A DNA stretch of 64,000 nucleotides from Azorinus chamasolen (GCA_963576725.1 OY755242.1:26285858-26349857), one strand, 5' to 3'. Counted from the first letter of the stretch, positions 10,163-20,537 are shown. A program made the numbers and translations. Notes: generated by a model not told the origin, from the sequence alone.

Positions 10163-10530
10163 AAACCCTTTACTCCATGAATATTAATGGAAGAAATAAA
10201 TGTACCTGACATTGTTTTTATTATGTAAATGAACACATGAATATTTGTTCATGACAGAAACTATAGAATCTGCTCTATATTAACCCATTCCCTCATATTG
10301 ACGACTCTGTAAAAGTCATTTTGTGAAACCATTGTGATAAATGGTTTAAAACTACAAATTTCTAAAATTTTCCTTTTCTCTAGTTAATGCTCCTTTTCGG
10401 TAGCTTTATTTAAAGATGTAGGATCTAAAAATAGCCTATGCGATAATGGGTTAATCCGAAAGCTGACAGAACGGACCCTTACTAGTCAACTCCTTTAGGA
10501 GCCGTCTGACTTAACTGTTTAACTCATTCT
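10163..10530. repeat. Family B MITE split by a nested family A copy
   Basis: The left part (AACCCTTTACTCCATGAATA ... GACAGAAACTATAGAATCTG) and the right part (GCTGACAGAACGGACCC ... GGAGCCGTCTGACTTAAC) belong to one B element. Family A occupies 10280-10454. Confidence 0.7.
10280..10454. repeat. Family A MITE nested in B, palindrome mostly deleted
   Basis: TTAACCCATTCCCTCATATT to AATGGGTTAA. The core collapses from AAACCATTGTGATAAATGGTTT directly into the right half, so the hairpin arms have been lost. Confidence 0.8.
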
Positions 10531-11756
10531 CACCTGGACTATTTTAGACCCAGCCTCTTTGAATAAATCTACCAAAGAGACGTATTATTTATTTGTTTAT
10601 TTGTTTTGATTCTCCTTTATTATTTGTTGACAAAACGCTAGACGGTTTATGACTGTTTATACGGATAGACCAACTTATTTTGGAACAAAACATGATCGAC
10701 TCTAATGTAAACAAAACGAAGCGACTACAGCGACTCTTTATTTTTAAAGCCTTAGTAAGCTGCAATGTTTTCTCAACATAGCTTGCTTGGTGCAGTGAGT
10801 ATGTATCTGGGATTGCATGTGCTATTCTAACCAGTGGCCAATATCTTTTTATCAAAATACTGTCCGTACAAAACGACAATAGATATTAATAATAACATGT
10901 AATAGTTAATAACAAAATATTAATATATAATTGAAAAAGGATAAAAAATAAAAAATAAGATTAGGAACGCATATGGAGAAACAGGCTGCTTGCGCAGAGA
11001 TACTTATAACAAATAGCGTAGGTAATTATACAATGCAAAAAAAGTTGCCCAATGTCTAAATACGTGTGCAGTTCTCGCAGACTGGCATTGTACCATTTGT
11101 TTGCATACCCCATATGCATATGTTACCGTAATTCTTTTAACTGTTTTTAATGCAATCGATTCTACTGTTTTCCTAACAAAAGTGTACAAGAATGACAGAC
11201 GGAGAACAGAATTTGCTGAAATGCCCCTCGGCCAACATCATCCCAGCACCTAACTGGTCATAATGTCTGTTTTCACAGACAGTGAGACTGAGACTGGGAC
11301 TGGCACAGTACCATTTTTGAACATGCATACAATACTGTCCGTTGCTTCATTTAGACGGAGTTTACTCTTTAGACGGACTTCGACGTGTTTGCATATTATA
11401 TACTGTACAGAGTCACTGATAAAAGTGCATGACTGTCGAATGCTATTTGAAGCATTTATTATAATCTGGAAAATGTGGCATAAGGACGTACCGTTCTGAA
11501 AGAGAAATTCTTGGCGATTGAAGGCTTTTTTATTGAAATAAGATTGTTGCTTGCCTACAAAATTGTTTTTAAAGTCATTCATTTCACAGTATCATAATAT
11601 CAATTACATTTATAATGAACTAAATTAGCTGAAACGACGACGTTCTCCGTGCAGCTTTAACAAAAACCAGTAAGGATATTTTTAAATTAAATAAACATCT
11701 TTACTATCTTTACCGTAAGCCCACCTGCTCCAAATTTTAAATGAATCTTTTTTAGG
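10531..11756. other. No gene recognised
   Basis: AT-rich sequence. A family A left-end fragment is at about 10535-10590. The longest minus-strand ORFs (10589-10879 and 11250-11582) show no domain, signal peptide or compositional contrast and I do not recognise them. Confidence 0.4.
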
Positions 11757-12066
11757 TAAAAGTAAAGTACCTAGTTATATTCTACTTTCAGTCCGAATGA
11801 CCGCTCAGCCGACTGTACATTTACTCCCCTGGTCATTGAGTCATTGGCCTACAATATTGATCACTGCTAACATATGGTGCAATCATGCAGCCGCAGTACC
11901 GGCGAGTGACCCTCACATGTACCCCTTTTAACCCCTGGGTGGAGAGGATGTGCGGGTGGGAGACACGGAAAATTGTCTCTGAAATTTCCGGGTGGGACCG
12001 GGATTTGAACCACGGACCTCCGGACTGATAGTCAAGCGCGTTACCACTAGACCACAGCCACCTGCG
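11757..12066 (-). mobile_element. tRNA-derived SINE
   Basis: Read on the minus strand the head contains TGGTCTAGTGGTAACGCG (A-box type) and GTGGTTCAAATCCCGG (B-box type), 30-odd bases apart, followed by a ~240-bp body and an AC/T-rich tail near 11757. The anticodon arm does not pair, so it is not a functional tRNA. A second copy with the same body is at 44878-45172, also on the minus strand. Confidence 0.8.
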
Positions 12067-12360
12067 GTATTGATTACAATCATTTATTTCAGCACAAACC
12101 AAACACATCTGATTTAGCTGTTACTCTTAACCAACTTATCTACTATGGTGTAAAGAAGTCTATAAGATAAAGTGTTTACCCTTACATAAACTATGCTTTT
12201 CGCCGATATTTTGTCCTATAAACCAAACATTTTTAACATAAAAGTTAAGGTTGCACTATAGTTAATATCGATATTGGAAACACATTGTAGTGATTGTACT
12301 TTGCAATTCACCAGAATGTACCAAACAGTCTACCCGCGCCACCGCTGGATCTTTTCTAGT

Positions 12361-12450
12361 TATTTCATAAGCAAACAGAACATCTCCTGATAAGATGACC
12401 CCTACTCTGTTTACAAAGCACAGAAGGGCGAATTTATAGAGTAAAAGATT
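12361..12450. repeat. Family B fragment
   Basis: CATAAGCAAACAGAACATCT, then CTACTCTGTTTACAAAGCAC and a right end AGAGTAAAAGATTA. The hairpin centre is deleted. Confidence 0.6.
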
Positions 12451-12501
12451 ACATTAACTAGACCAATGAGGTATTTAACAAATACGTTCTTTAGTATCAT
12501 G

Positions 12502-12726
12502 TACAATAAACCCCCTCTTAACCGGGCGTTACATTTAGTATATATATATATCGGTCTTGAAGGTGGCAGCTTAATGCAGGATGAAAGGCATGCAGAAAGC
12601 TCCTATAGAAGATTTATGCATGACAATCACCCTGCACAAAGCAGCCACCTGTCTAAAAATAGCTGAATTCTTCTCTACTAGAAGTCCGCTTTAGAGGAGG
12701 GGGGGGGGGGGGGGGGGGTACTGTTA
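12502..12726. repeat. Family C MITE with a poly-G expansion in its right end
   Basis: The left end AATAAACCCCCTCTTAACCG and core AGGTGGCAGCTTAATGCAGG ... TGCACAAAGCAGCCACCTGT are family C. The right end CCGCTTTAGAGGAG runs into about 20 G residues (12699-12718) before TACTGTT, replacing the usual GGTTTTACTG. Confidence 0.7.
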
Positions 12727-12807
12727 AGAAACTTTTGTTAACACCTGTAGATCTATACACATTATTCACGAGTATAACATATAGTTTAGACCCTGATAAT
12801 GGATTGA

Positions 12808-13001
12808 TTAACCCAATACCTCATATATAGACTATTTTTTGACCCAACATCTATGCATAAATCCACCGAAAAGAAGCACTTACTATACAGAAGGAGATTT
12901 TTGAATTGTGTAGCTTTGAAACCATTGTGATAAATAGAGCATGGCTTAAAAATGACCCTTACAGAGGTGTTACAGTGCGCTAGTAGGAGGGGTTGGGTTA
13001 A
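12808..13001. repeat. Family A MITE, hairpin half deleted
   Basis: TTAACCCAATACCTCATATA to GGGGTTGGGTTAA. One palindrome arm is present (GAAACCATTGTGATAAATAG), the other is largely gone. Confidence 0.75.
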
Positions 13002-13168
13002 AGACCATATGATTGGAGACCACACAGTCAATACACCACTAATTAGCAATATTGACAATGTAGCTTTACAACATCATCTGCAGCATTATACATAATTATG
13101 TATTGAGTTGTAAAAATTAGCTGATTGGTATTCATGAAGTTGTTACTTCTTACATGAATATTAATGAA

Positions 13169-13525
13169 GTACAGTGCTCCCTCTCTACAACGACATCATT
13201 TGGGATAAGAAGATTGTATGTGTTGTTCAGAGGGAGTTGTTATAGGGAGGGAAAATCAAACATAGTTAGCTTGTTTGCAGATCCCCAGATAATGTGTATT
13301 TCGAGAACTAAAATCGTTATGCCTCAATCAAACCCTGTGTTGTGACCACTCTTTAGAATCGTCACAAAGTGACGATTCTAAAGAGTGGTCACAACATAGG
13401 GTTTGATGGAGGCATAAAGAAAAAGGTTGTTTCTGGAGCCTTGTTGCTTCGGAAACAGTGGCATGCGTTGTTGTAAGGAGGGAATCGTTATTGAGAGGGC
13501 CGTTGTAGGGGGGGAGCACTGTAAT
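13169..13525. repeat. MITE with CAGTGCTCCCTCTCTACAACG ends, carrying a nested D
   Basis: TACAGTGCTCCCTCTCTACA is mirrored by GTTGTAGGGGGGGAGCACTG-TA, giving ~21-bp terminal inverted repeats and a TA target duplication. The ends resemble pogo-type MITEs but the interior differs from family C. A family D hairpin sits inside at 13318-13421. Confidence 0.8.
13318..13421. repeat. Family D hairpin nested in a CAGTGCTCC-type MITE
   Basis: TTATGCCTCAATCAAACCCT ... TTTAGAATCGTCAC is mirrored almost perfectly by GTGACGATTCTAAAGAGTGG ... GGGTTTGATGGAGGCATAAA. Confidence 0.85.
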
Positions 13526-13796
13526 GTGTGAATTGAAGAGAGCGTCGACTATATACAAGCTAGAGTAGTTTGCATGATAAGCAAATGTCGTTCTATGCGG
13601 ATCGAAACATTTTGTAAATATGTCAGTATCTTTACGAAAATCACATTTTCATTGATGGGCAATAAACGAGTGCTCACTTACTGTTAGAATAAATGAACCT
13701 GTAACCAACAGATCAAAATTAATCGATATATAGATGTCAATGTTTTAACATTTGTTTTTATGCAATTCATTTCATAAACATGACTAATTAGAGTGT

Positions 13797-13862
13797 CAAA
13801 CAGTTTGGATCACGATTAGACACCGAGTTACTCGGCATTTCATTTAGATCCAACACTTTGTA
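13797..13862. repeat. Family E core fragment
   Basis: GTCAAACAGTTTGGATCACG ... CCGAGTTACTCGG ... TTAGATCCAACACTTTG. Core only. Confidence 0.6.
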
Positions 13863-13900
13863 CAAGTTTTCACAATCTGGCTCTTGTTATATTAAAGGTT

Positions 13901-14101
13901 AACCCTTTGCCTCCTACGCGCGACCTGATCTGCATTTGTAAACATACTGGAACCATACGAGAAGCCGAGTAACCCAGCGTCTCATCAGGATCCGGGCTGT
14001 TTGACACCTGGCCAGTAGTTTCCTAAAAGTTTCATTGAATCGGAAGTATTTGAAAATTGTTACCGAAGCAGACATCGTTTGTATAGCATGCTGAAGGTTA
14101 A
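13901..14101. repeat. Family E MITE
   Basis: Left end TTAACCCTTTGCCTCCTACG; core TGTAAACATACTGGAACC ... GGATCCGGGCTGTTTGACAC; right tail with CGAAGCAGACATCG and GCTGAAGGTTAA. About 200 bp, the usual E length. Confidence 0.7.
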
Positions 14102-14337
14102 TGGTATATATGCACTTTCAATAGTTGTTGAGTTTTTATGTTGATGTTGAAATATTAAATGGCCACAAAAATGTGCGTTGTCTGCGCCATTAAATTCTCA
14201 TGACGTGTTATTACCGTGCACTTAAATAGAAAACGTCATGCATGTCATTCGTAATTACTCGGTCATTTACGGAAACATTCACAAAAACGAGGCGTTCCAA
14301 ATTTTCGAGTATTGTTATGCTAAACTCTTTACTTTTT

Positions 14338-14422
14338 TTAAACTCATCCGCAAACAGAATAGACCTAGATCAGACGGGTCCTGTCTAATTGTTGGGTACT
14401 ATTTGCTTATGGGATAGTATAG
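14338..14422. repeat. Family B fragment
   Basis: CATCCGCAAACAGAATAGAC and CAGACGGGTCCTGTCTAATT are a degraded B core. Confidence 0.5.
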
Positions 14423-14463
14423 ACCTGTGCTGAGCGCTAAGAATATATTAGATTAATAGAATC

Positions 14464-14604
14464 AAGCACGGGTTTTGTTAAAGACGGGGGTTTCTATACC
14501 CGAGGTTGGTCTGTTCCAGTCGGAAACGAGCTTTAGCGAGTTTCCGATAGGAACAGACCAACCGAGGGTATAGCACCCCCCGGCTTTAACAAATCCCATG
14601 CTTG
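14464..14604. repeat. 140-bp hairpin element
   Basis: CAAGCACGGGTTTTGTTAAA ... GGTTGGTCTGTTCCAGTCGG is mirrored by CCGATAGGAACAGACCAACC ... TTTAACAAATCCCATGCTTG. Only one copy is seen in the window. The loop is GAAACGAGCTTTAGCGAGTTTC, itself a small stem. Confidence 0.7.
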
Positions 14605-15136
14605 ATTATTTTTCTCGCTGAAATACGCCCTAAAACCAAGAAAATTAACGAATTTGTGAAGTACTACTTTACATTGCGTAATACGACTTCCATATCTAAT
14701 AGCAACAGACCGCAACATAACTTTAGGCGTGACACCAAATTCTTGCATAAAACGTACTAGACCATGTATTAACAAGGCGATTCTCGTGCTCACGCGCTGT
14801 TGTTGACCGGTTTTAATTATACCTATTACGGGCCTAAGGTAAACAATGGACGCGAATGCTACAGCGTTTTGACCTAAGCTAGGTGAACGCCGGGTGTGAG
14901 TATTTCCAGGAGCACCGACAATGAACTGTTTTTAGTGATAGACATATTGAATGAAATTCCGTGTAAACGGTATTTGATACAATCATAAATTGACGTCAAA
15001 AAGAAAACAGTGGCCCAGAAACAGCATGAATCGCAGAAGTGTCAAAGAAGTGTATAGTTTTGCTGCCGTTGTTTTGCCTGTATTTTGAAGAATTAAATTG
15101 ATGCAGGAGGGCAGAAAATTGGTTTTATGCAAGAAT
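14605..15136. other. No gene recognised
   Basis: The 86-codon minus-strand ORF at 14533-14793 overlaps the hairpin and has no recognisable domain. No other structure stands out. Confidence 0.4.
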
Positions 15137-15281
15137 AGCGTTAATACACGTTTGTTTTCGGGCAATAACATCTGCAGTGTCCCCCGGGAATGTTGTTACC
15201 CTCGCCCTTCGGGCTCGGGCCAACAACAGTCCCTCGGGACACTTCAGGTGTTATTGCCCGAAGAAACGTGTATTAAACCTC
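15137..15281. repeat. GC-rich hairpin element
   Basis: GTTAATACACGTTTGTTTTC-GGGCAATAACA is mirrored by TGTTATTGCCCGAAGAAACG-TGTATTAAAC. Inside, CAGTGTCCCCCGGGAATGTT and GTCCCTCGGGACACTTCAGG make further stems. It is markedly more GC-rich than its flanks. Confidence 0.7.
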
Positions 15282-15673
15282 TAATGACGTCATTTGTTAT
15301 GACAACCACAAACGTTACGTTTTGGCGTAAATATAAATGACTGAGTGACTACAAACCAACGTCTTCGGTTAATTAAATAGGCTTTTAAAGTGTTTATATG
15401 ATAAATAGAAATTCATATTCGTGCTAATTACTTATATTAATTTCAATTCATAAGGCTTTGCCTATAGAAATGTTGGTATAATTCTGTAAGAAGTCCTTCC
15501 CTTGTATTGATTTTACCCAATCGCGCGTATGAATACACTAGTCACGGGGTGTTCCAGATAAGGATTTCTAGTACGGCTATTTTTAGTAACTCAGCTTATC
15601 TAGCACGATTGAGAAGCGAGAAACAATGTGCTTGTACCATAGAATTAATAAATGGGCATCAATATCAATTGTT
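15282..15673. other. No gene recognised
   Basis: AT-rich; the 61-codon ORF at 15507-15692 runs into a family C fragment and is not convincing. Confidence 0.4.
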
Positions 15674-15797
15674 TAGACAGGTGACCGCTTAATACATGGC
15701 GGAAGTCATACAGAAAGCTCCAAGAGGACCTGTCTAAATATACCTCAATTCTCATTTTCTAAATAAAATGCAGTTTAGAGTGGTTTTACTGTAAATG
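15674..15797. repeat. Family C MITE, left end missing
   Basis: GACAGGTGACCGCTTAATAC ... CAGAAAGCTCCAAGAGGACC, then GCAGTTTAGAGTGGTTTTACTGTA. One hairpin arm is largely deleted. Confidence 0.65.
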
Positions 15798-16033
15798 TAT
15801 GAAAATGACTGTGATGAATATAAAACAAACAATCTATTATATATTTCTATAAAAAGATCATGTTTATCAGATATACTGAACATATACAACTTTTATTATA
15901 TACAGTGTAAATAACAATACATACATTATGGTAAGTGTTTAAACCTAATCAATGCACTATAACAGAGCAAGTGTACATGAAATGTAATACACATAATAGA
16001 TCCAAGTTATTTACCCACGACTTCCATCCGCAA

Positions 16034-16232
16034 ACCGTTTTGACCCTTTACACGATGACTTCAAGCGAATTTTCTGATTTTACCAAAAACTGTAGAATCA
16101 GATCTATACCATGCCATAAGCAAACAGAGCTGACCCTGGTCAGACGGCTCCTGTAGGAGCAGTCTGACCTGGGTCAGCTCTGTTTGCAACGGCGAAAAAA
16201 GGTCAATGGTGTATTTATGGAGTAAAGGGTTA
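16034..16232. repeat. Family B MITE
   Basis: CCATAAGCAAACAGAGCTGA to GGGTCAGCTCTGTTTGCAAC around GGCTCCTGTAGGAGC, ending GGAGTAAAGGGTTAA. The left end is diverged. Confidence 0.75.
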
Positions 16233-16316
16233 ATCCCGATGAGACGGGGAGTAATTCGGTGACTCATCAGGGTATAACACGTTCGACAGTGTATATCAAT
16301 AGTTTCTCTAAAACTT

Positions 16317-16549
16317 AAACGAACCTCCATAAATACGCCTTTCTACACCTCTGTAAAAGTCACCTGTTGAAACCATTGTGATAAATAGAGCATTTGTTCC
16401 TATAGGAGCAAATGCTCTATTAATCACAATGGTTTCAAACTACAAATTCTAAAATTTCCCTTTTCTCTAGTTAATGTTCCTTTTCGGTAGATTTATTCAT
16501 ACATGTAATGGTTGGATCTAAAAATAGTCTATATGAGGGAATGGGTTAA
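16317..16549. repeat. Family A MITE
   Basis: CGAACCTCCATAAATACGCC to GGGAATGGGTTAA, with palindrome centre TTCCTATAGGAGC near 16400. Confidence 0.8.
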
Positions 16550-16625
16550 ACGAACCAGAAGTAAGTATAAACAATAACAAGGATCAGCGTTTGAGCAGGC
16601 ATAATTTTACTACAGGATAACGAAG

Positions 16626-16839
16626 TAACCCTTTCGCTGCCAATGCCGGATCTGTGATTACCTATGCAAACAGTTTGGATCCAGATGAGACGCCGAGTAA
16701 CTCGGCGTCTCATCAGGAACCCAAACTGTTTGTTACTGTTACTATATTTTTGAAACAAAAAATGAAGAAAATCAAAATAATGAAAATTTGTAGCAGACGA
16801 CCAAGTTAGCAGACGACAGAACTTGGCAGCGAAAGGGTT
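16626..16839. repeat. Family E MITE, reference full-length copy
   Basis: TAACCCTTTCGCTGCCAATG at the left is mirrored by TTGGCAGCGAAAGGGTTC at the right (about 17 bp). The core runs GCAAACAGTTTGGATCCAGA ... GCCGAGTAACTCGGC ... CCCAAACTGTTTG, then AAATGAAGAAAATC and TGTAGCAGACGACC. The right TTAA is mutated. Total ~214 bp. Confidence 0.85.
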
Positions 16840-16923
16840 CAAGTTTATCTGTAATCATGATGTGGAATGGAGAACTCCAGATAAGAGGCGTAAATTAAAG
16901 CATTTTCAAGAATACCTTCTTTA

Positions 16924-16985
16924 TTACTCCACCAAACCCTACGCTGTGTCCACTCTTTGTCACAACATAGGGTTTGTTGGAGAAA
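16924..16985. repeat. Family D hairpin, centre deleted
   Basis: TACTCCACCAAACCCTACGC then GTCACAACATAGGGTTTGTT. The TTAGAATCG loop arms are lost. Confidence 0.65.
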
Positions 16986-17101
16986 TGACGATTTTAGTAC
17001 TTAAGTACGCACGTTTACTTATCTGTTGATTTGGGTATGTGATGATTGCCGGGATGTATAAACTATGTTGATCCAGATCATCCATGAACTAGTTTTCAAA
17101 T

Positions 17102-17302
17102 CTTACCTGATGAATATTCATGTCAGAAATAACGATACCATGAATATTTATTAGCTGAATATCTATTGAGGAACATGAACACAAACTTTGTTTACCTTGG
17201 TAGAAACGTTAGAATCATATCTATACAACAGAGCAGACCCTGATCAGACGGCCCCTGTAGGAACCGTCTTATCTCGGTGTACTCTGCTTGGAAAAGCGTT
17301 AA
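17102..17302. repeat. Family B MITE
   Basis: GATGAATATTCATGTCAGAA ... ACAGAGCAGACCCTGATCAG ... GTAGGAACCGTCTTATCTCG ... GGAAAAGCGTTAA. The final TTAA (17299-17302) is also the first TTAA of the next element. Confidence 0.75.
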
Positions 17303-17515
17303 CCCTTTTGGCGCCAAATTTCGAATTGTCGTCTGCAATTGATTTTTGTGAAATCGTATGGTAAAATAAAGAAATGAGATAAATAAATGCAAATTTCAAA
17401 GGAATAAAGCACAGATATGGAAATAGAGACTGAGACAAAAAGTGAAGCTCTCATCAGACGCCGCCTTGAAAAGGCGGCGTCTGATCAGGGACTGCACTAT
17501 TTGTCGTGGTGCACT
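17299..17515. repeat. E/G-type TTAA element abutting B
   Basis: TTAACCCTTTTGGCGCCAAA with AATTGTCGTCTGCAATTGAT (an E-type end, reversed) and a core CAGACGCCGCCTTGAAAAGG ... GCGTCTGATCAGGGACTGCA. Its right end decays near GTGGTGCAC. Confidence 0.6.
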
Positions 17516-17607
17516 TTTGCGACTGTAACCCTACATATTGTGAATATTATTTTTTGTATTAAATATATAATAGAACTAGCCATTGCCTTGATAAACAGAA
17601 CAGCATC

Positions 17608-17940
17608 AGTTGAGTAACAGTGCAGACCCTGATCAGACAGCTCCAATGAATTTCCTGATGTGGTCTACTGCAAAGGCGTATAACTTCTTACAAATATAAG
17701 CTTATACATGTATACACGATCACAGCAAGAATGTTATTTTGTACGGTTAGTCATCTATTAGAGTCTAGACCATCGGCTGTACAATCCCTTGACATATACA
17801 GTAAAACCTCTATAATTTGACCATCAAAAGGTGGTGAAATTCTGGGTCTTAACAGACCCTGATCAGACGCTACCTTCAAAGGCACCGTTTGCTGTTTGCA
17901 AACGTGTGAAAAAAGGTTAATATCAAGGAAAGGGTTCAGA
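17608..17940. repeat. Fragments of families B and C
   Basis: A B core remnant (ACAGTGCAGACCCTGATCAG) lies at 17615-17685. A family C left end (CAGTAAAACCTCTATAATTT) is at 17801. A further B remnant (AACAGACCCTGATCAGACGC ... AAGGAAAGGGTT) runs at 17850-17937. Confidence 0.5.
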
Positions 17941-18282
17941 CAGACAGACATTGGGTCATTTTCTAATCTGAATGTGAGCTTTGCTGTTTATAAATTTTAT
18001 TATAGAGCCTAACTTCGTTTGAGAAAATGGATGTACAGTACCAGTCCATCCAATCCTCTTATTTCCCGGCCCACCCTACCCTCATGGTCCTCATTTGTAT
18101 CAACAATGAGTACCAACTGTAAATACTTAGTGTACATGTATCTATAGATCTGTATAAATACAATAAATACCTCTCTAAAGTGACCATGCGAAGTCGACCT
18201 GTATATATCTATCCCTTAATCTGCTGAATAATTCAAACTCGCTCCTCTCCTTCTGAATATGAATTAAATGGTTGTTTCAAAA
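17941..18282. other. No gene recognised
   Basis: Unique-looking AT-rich sequence without ORF or repeat structure; AGTAAAACCTCTC-like pieces are absent, though AATACCTCTCTAAAGTGACC at 18167 may be a C-type end. Confidence 0.4.
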
Positions 18283-18465
18283 CTGAGTCCATGCTTATAA
18301 AGCTTTTAGTTGAGCCTGAGATCGTTCTCAGGCTTTTGATTGGTCAGATTTGAGCCAACGGCTCAAATCTGACCAATCAAAAGCTTGAGAACTCAAATCT
18401 GACCAATCAAAAGCCTGAGAACGAAACTCAGACTCAACTAAAAGCTTTATAAGCATGGACCCTGA
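18283..18465. repeat. 180-bp hairpin element with duplicated arm segment
   Basis: GTCCATGCTTATAAAGCTTT-TAGTTGAG is mirrored by CTCAACTAAAAGCTTTATAA-GCATGGAC. Inside, CAGATTTGAGCCAACGGCTC forms the loop. One arm segment (CTCAAATCTGACCAATCAAA) is present twice on the right (about 18362 and 18394). Confidence 0.8.
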
Positions 18466-18566
18466 TCAAAGAGCTCAATTCTGTGCCCTTTGTTCTGGGT
18501 TTATACTGTTTGTAAAGATCTTATATACTCGGTTGTCGCACATTAAGGGTAAATAAAGTTGGTTGC

Positions 18567-18802
18567 TTAACCCTTTCCCTCATATAAACGTGTTTTCACG
18601 CATCTGCAAACAGAGTAGATCCAGATCAGACGGCTCCTAGAGGAGCTGTCTGACCAGGGTCTGCTCTGTTTATTGGATTTCGACCAGTTTTTCTAAAATG
18701 GCTACAATGTTCCATCTTCCATATTTCATTACAACTGTTTTGTCCACGAATATTCAGTAGATATTGAAATATGTTATAAACATAGAACAAGGAAAGGGTT
18801 AA
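18567..18802. repeat. Family B2 MITE (TTAA type)
   Basis: TTAACCCTTTCCCTCATATA to GGAAAGGGTTAA. The core is GCAAACAGAGTAGATCCAGA with GGCTCCTAGAGGAGCTGTCT. The right half (CTACAATGTTCCATCTTCCA, GAATATTCAGTAGATATTGA) distinguishes B2 from B. Other good copies are at 32597 and 42880. Confidence 0.85.
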
Positions 18803-18809
18803 CACACAC

Positions 18810-18921
18810 CAGCAGTAATGCAGACCATCCTAAAGAAGCTTGCATGCACAATAAGCAGTCATCTGAGTTTAAGACCCCCATGTTGATTCGCTAAATGGTC
18901 ACTAAACAAAGTTTTACTATA
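18810..18921. repeat. Family C fragment
   Basis: AGCAGTAATGCAGACCATCC ... CACAATAAGCAGTCATCTGA ... AAAGTTTTACTATA; no intact hairpin. Confidence 0.5.
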
Positions 18922-19071
18922 TAGTTAGTGGGCCATCAACAGGGCTAAGAGGTCTTCGGAACTGTGCACGGAGCGTTTAGAGCATGATCAGTATTGTTAT
19001 GCACTCTGATCAGGTTCTGGTGTACCACGCAGATCCATATGATAAAGGTGTGTATTCAAAAACAGAAATCA

Positions 19072-19158
19072 CAATTTCACTACTAACGCCTATGTTACGT
19101 CGTCTCAAAGAGATGGTTCTAAGAATGGTCACAGCACAGGGTTTGGTGGAGAAATAAA
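19072..19158. repeat. Family D fragment
   Basis: Right half CTAAGAATGGTCACAGCACA-GGGTTTGGTGGAGAAATAAA is intact; the left half is diverged. Confidence 0.6.
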
Positions 19159-19173
19159 GTATTCTGTAACTCT

Positions 19174-19379
19174 AAACCCGTTACCTCATAGGCTATTTTT
19201 AGATCCAACCAATTTGAATTAATCAACCGAAACGGAGCATTAACTAGAGAAAAGGAAAACTTTAGAATTCCATTGTGATAAATAGAGCATTTGCTCCTAT
19301 AGGAGCAAATGCTCTATTTATCACAATGGTTTCAACAGGTGACTTTTACAGAGGCGTCAAGATGAGGGAATGGGTTAAA
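19174..19379. repeat. Family A MITE
   Basis: AAACCCGTTACCTCATAGGC to GGGAATGGGTTAA with the intact palindrome at 19270-19340; the left TTAA is mutated. Confidence 0.8.
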
Positions 19380-19392
19380 TGCGTGATACGAG

Positions 19393-19470
19393 TTTTCTGA
19401 CATTTGCAAACAGAGTAGACCCATATCAGAGAGTTCATAGAAATCTGGGTCTGCACTGTTTTTTGTTACA
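19393..19470. repeat. Family B fragment
   Basis: TTTGCAAACAGAGTAGACCC ... AATCTGGGTCTGCACTGTTT, core only, centre deleted. Confidence 0.55.
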
Positions 19471-19574
19471 AACCCTCTAACAAATTTAAGCCTTTCTTAC
19501 TGAATGGACTCTGCAGCTAAAATCTGATGGTCAGTCCATTTTGAATGTGCAGAATAGAATTGAAAGGGGTCAAA

Positions 19575-19743
19575 CATATACAGTAGAGCCCCTCTAATGC
19601 GACCATTTAATGAATAAACATGGGTGTCGTTATAAGCAGGTGGTTGCTTGATGCTGGACAAAAGTAATGCAGAAAGCTCCTCTAGCATTACCAACCAGAA
19701 TTATACCTCTTTTAGGTGGTCGCATTAGAGGGGATTTACTGCA
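19575..19743. repeat. Family C MITE, right core arm deleted
   Basis: TACAGTAGAGCCCCTCTAAT-GCGACC is mirrored by GGTCGCATTAGAGGGGATTTACTG. The hairpin keeps only the left arm (GCAGGTGGTTGCTTGATGCT ... CAGAAAGCTCCTCTAG). Confidence 0.8.
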
Positions 19744-19811
19744 CATGCACGAATCAGACACTGTAAAAACGCAATACTACGAACTTTTAGTAATAAAGAA
19801 TTTATGTCTTT

Positions 19812-19885
19812 GTAGACAGGTGGCTGCTTAATGCAGGATGAAAGGTATGCAGAAAGCTCCTCATTAAGCTGCCACCTGTGTTAAA
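19812..19885. repeat. Family C core fragment
   Basis: TAGACAGGTGGCTGCTTAAT-GCAGGATGAAAGG ... CATTAAGCTGCCACCTGTGT. Confidence 0.6.
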
Positions 19886-20149
19886 GATCAATAATGGTAC
19901 GTATTTGCGTGTTCGAGTAATCGTGTTTTCACTGAACTGTGTTCTAACATGGAGACTGGTCTGGGTTTGTACTGTTTGTATAACTGGAAGTCACAACGTC
20001 TTTTTTTCTTGCGCCGCCGACAAATATACAATTAAGGAATGTTGCAGAACCCGCTGAAACAGAACAGTTATTGTTTCCATCGAAGTTACCTGCACACTGG
20101 AAGTATTGCTACATACTGCGGTAAACACTGTACCCTCTCATTATGACAA

Positions 20150-20351
20150 ATAACCCGTTCCCTCCAACTGAAGCATTTCGAGGAGCCTGCAAGTCATTTT
20201 GTGAATATGCATTTGATCCATAGGAGCAAATGCTCTATCTATCACATTGGTTTCAAAACTATATAATTCTAAAAAAATGCAGTTTTCCTGTAAATGCAAA
20301 GATTTATGCAAAGAGGTTGTGTCTAAAAATAGTCATGGGAGGGATGGGTTA
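20150..20351. repeat. Family A MITE, decayed
   Basis: AATAACCCGTTCCCTCCAAC to GGAGGGATGGGTTA. The right half of the palindrome (AGGAGCAAATGCTCTATCTA) remains. Confidence 0.65.
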
Positions 20352-20414
20352 CCAAATTATTGAATCATACAATTATTGCCAAGGAAGTAGAGAACCCGGT
20401 CAGTAACTGACAAG

Positions 20415-20537
20415 CACTTAAGCAAACAGAGCTGACCCTGATGAGACAGTCCCTGCAGACAATGTCTAATCTGAGTCTACTCTGTTTGCAATGGTGTACA
20501 CAAAGGCATGCTTACCAGATTTAAGGGTTACCCGAAA
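20415..20537. repeat. Family B fragment
   Basis: TTAAGCAAACAGAGCTGACC ... CTGAGTCTACTCTGTTTGCA and a right end ATTTAAGGGTTA. Confidence 0.6.

Noticed and set aside
11990..12065. Functional tRNA gene
   Set aside because: A- and B-box-like motifs are present but the anticodon stem does not pair and a ~240-bp SINE body follows; a second copy exists at 45 kb.
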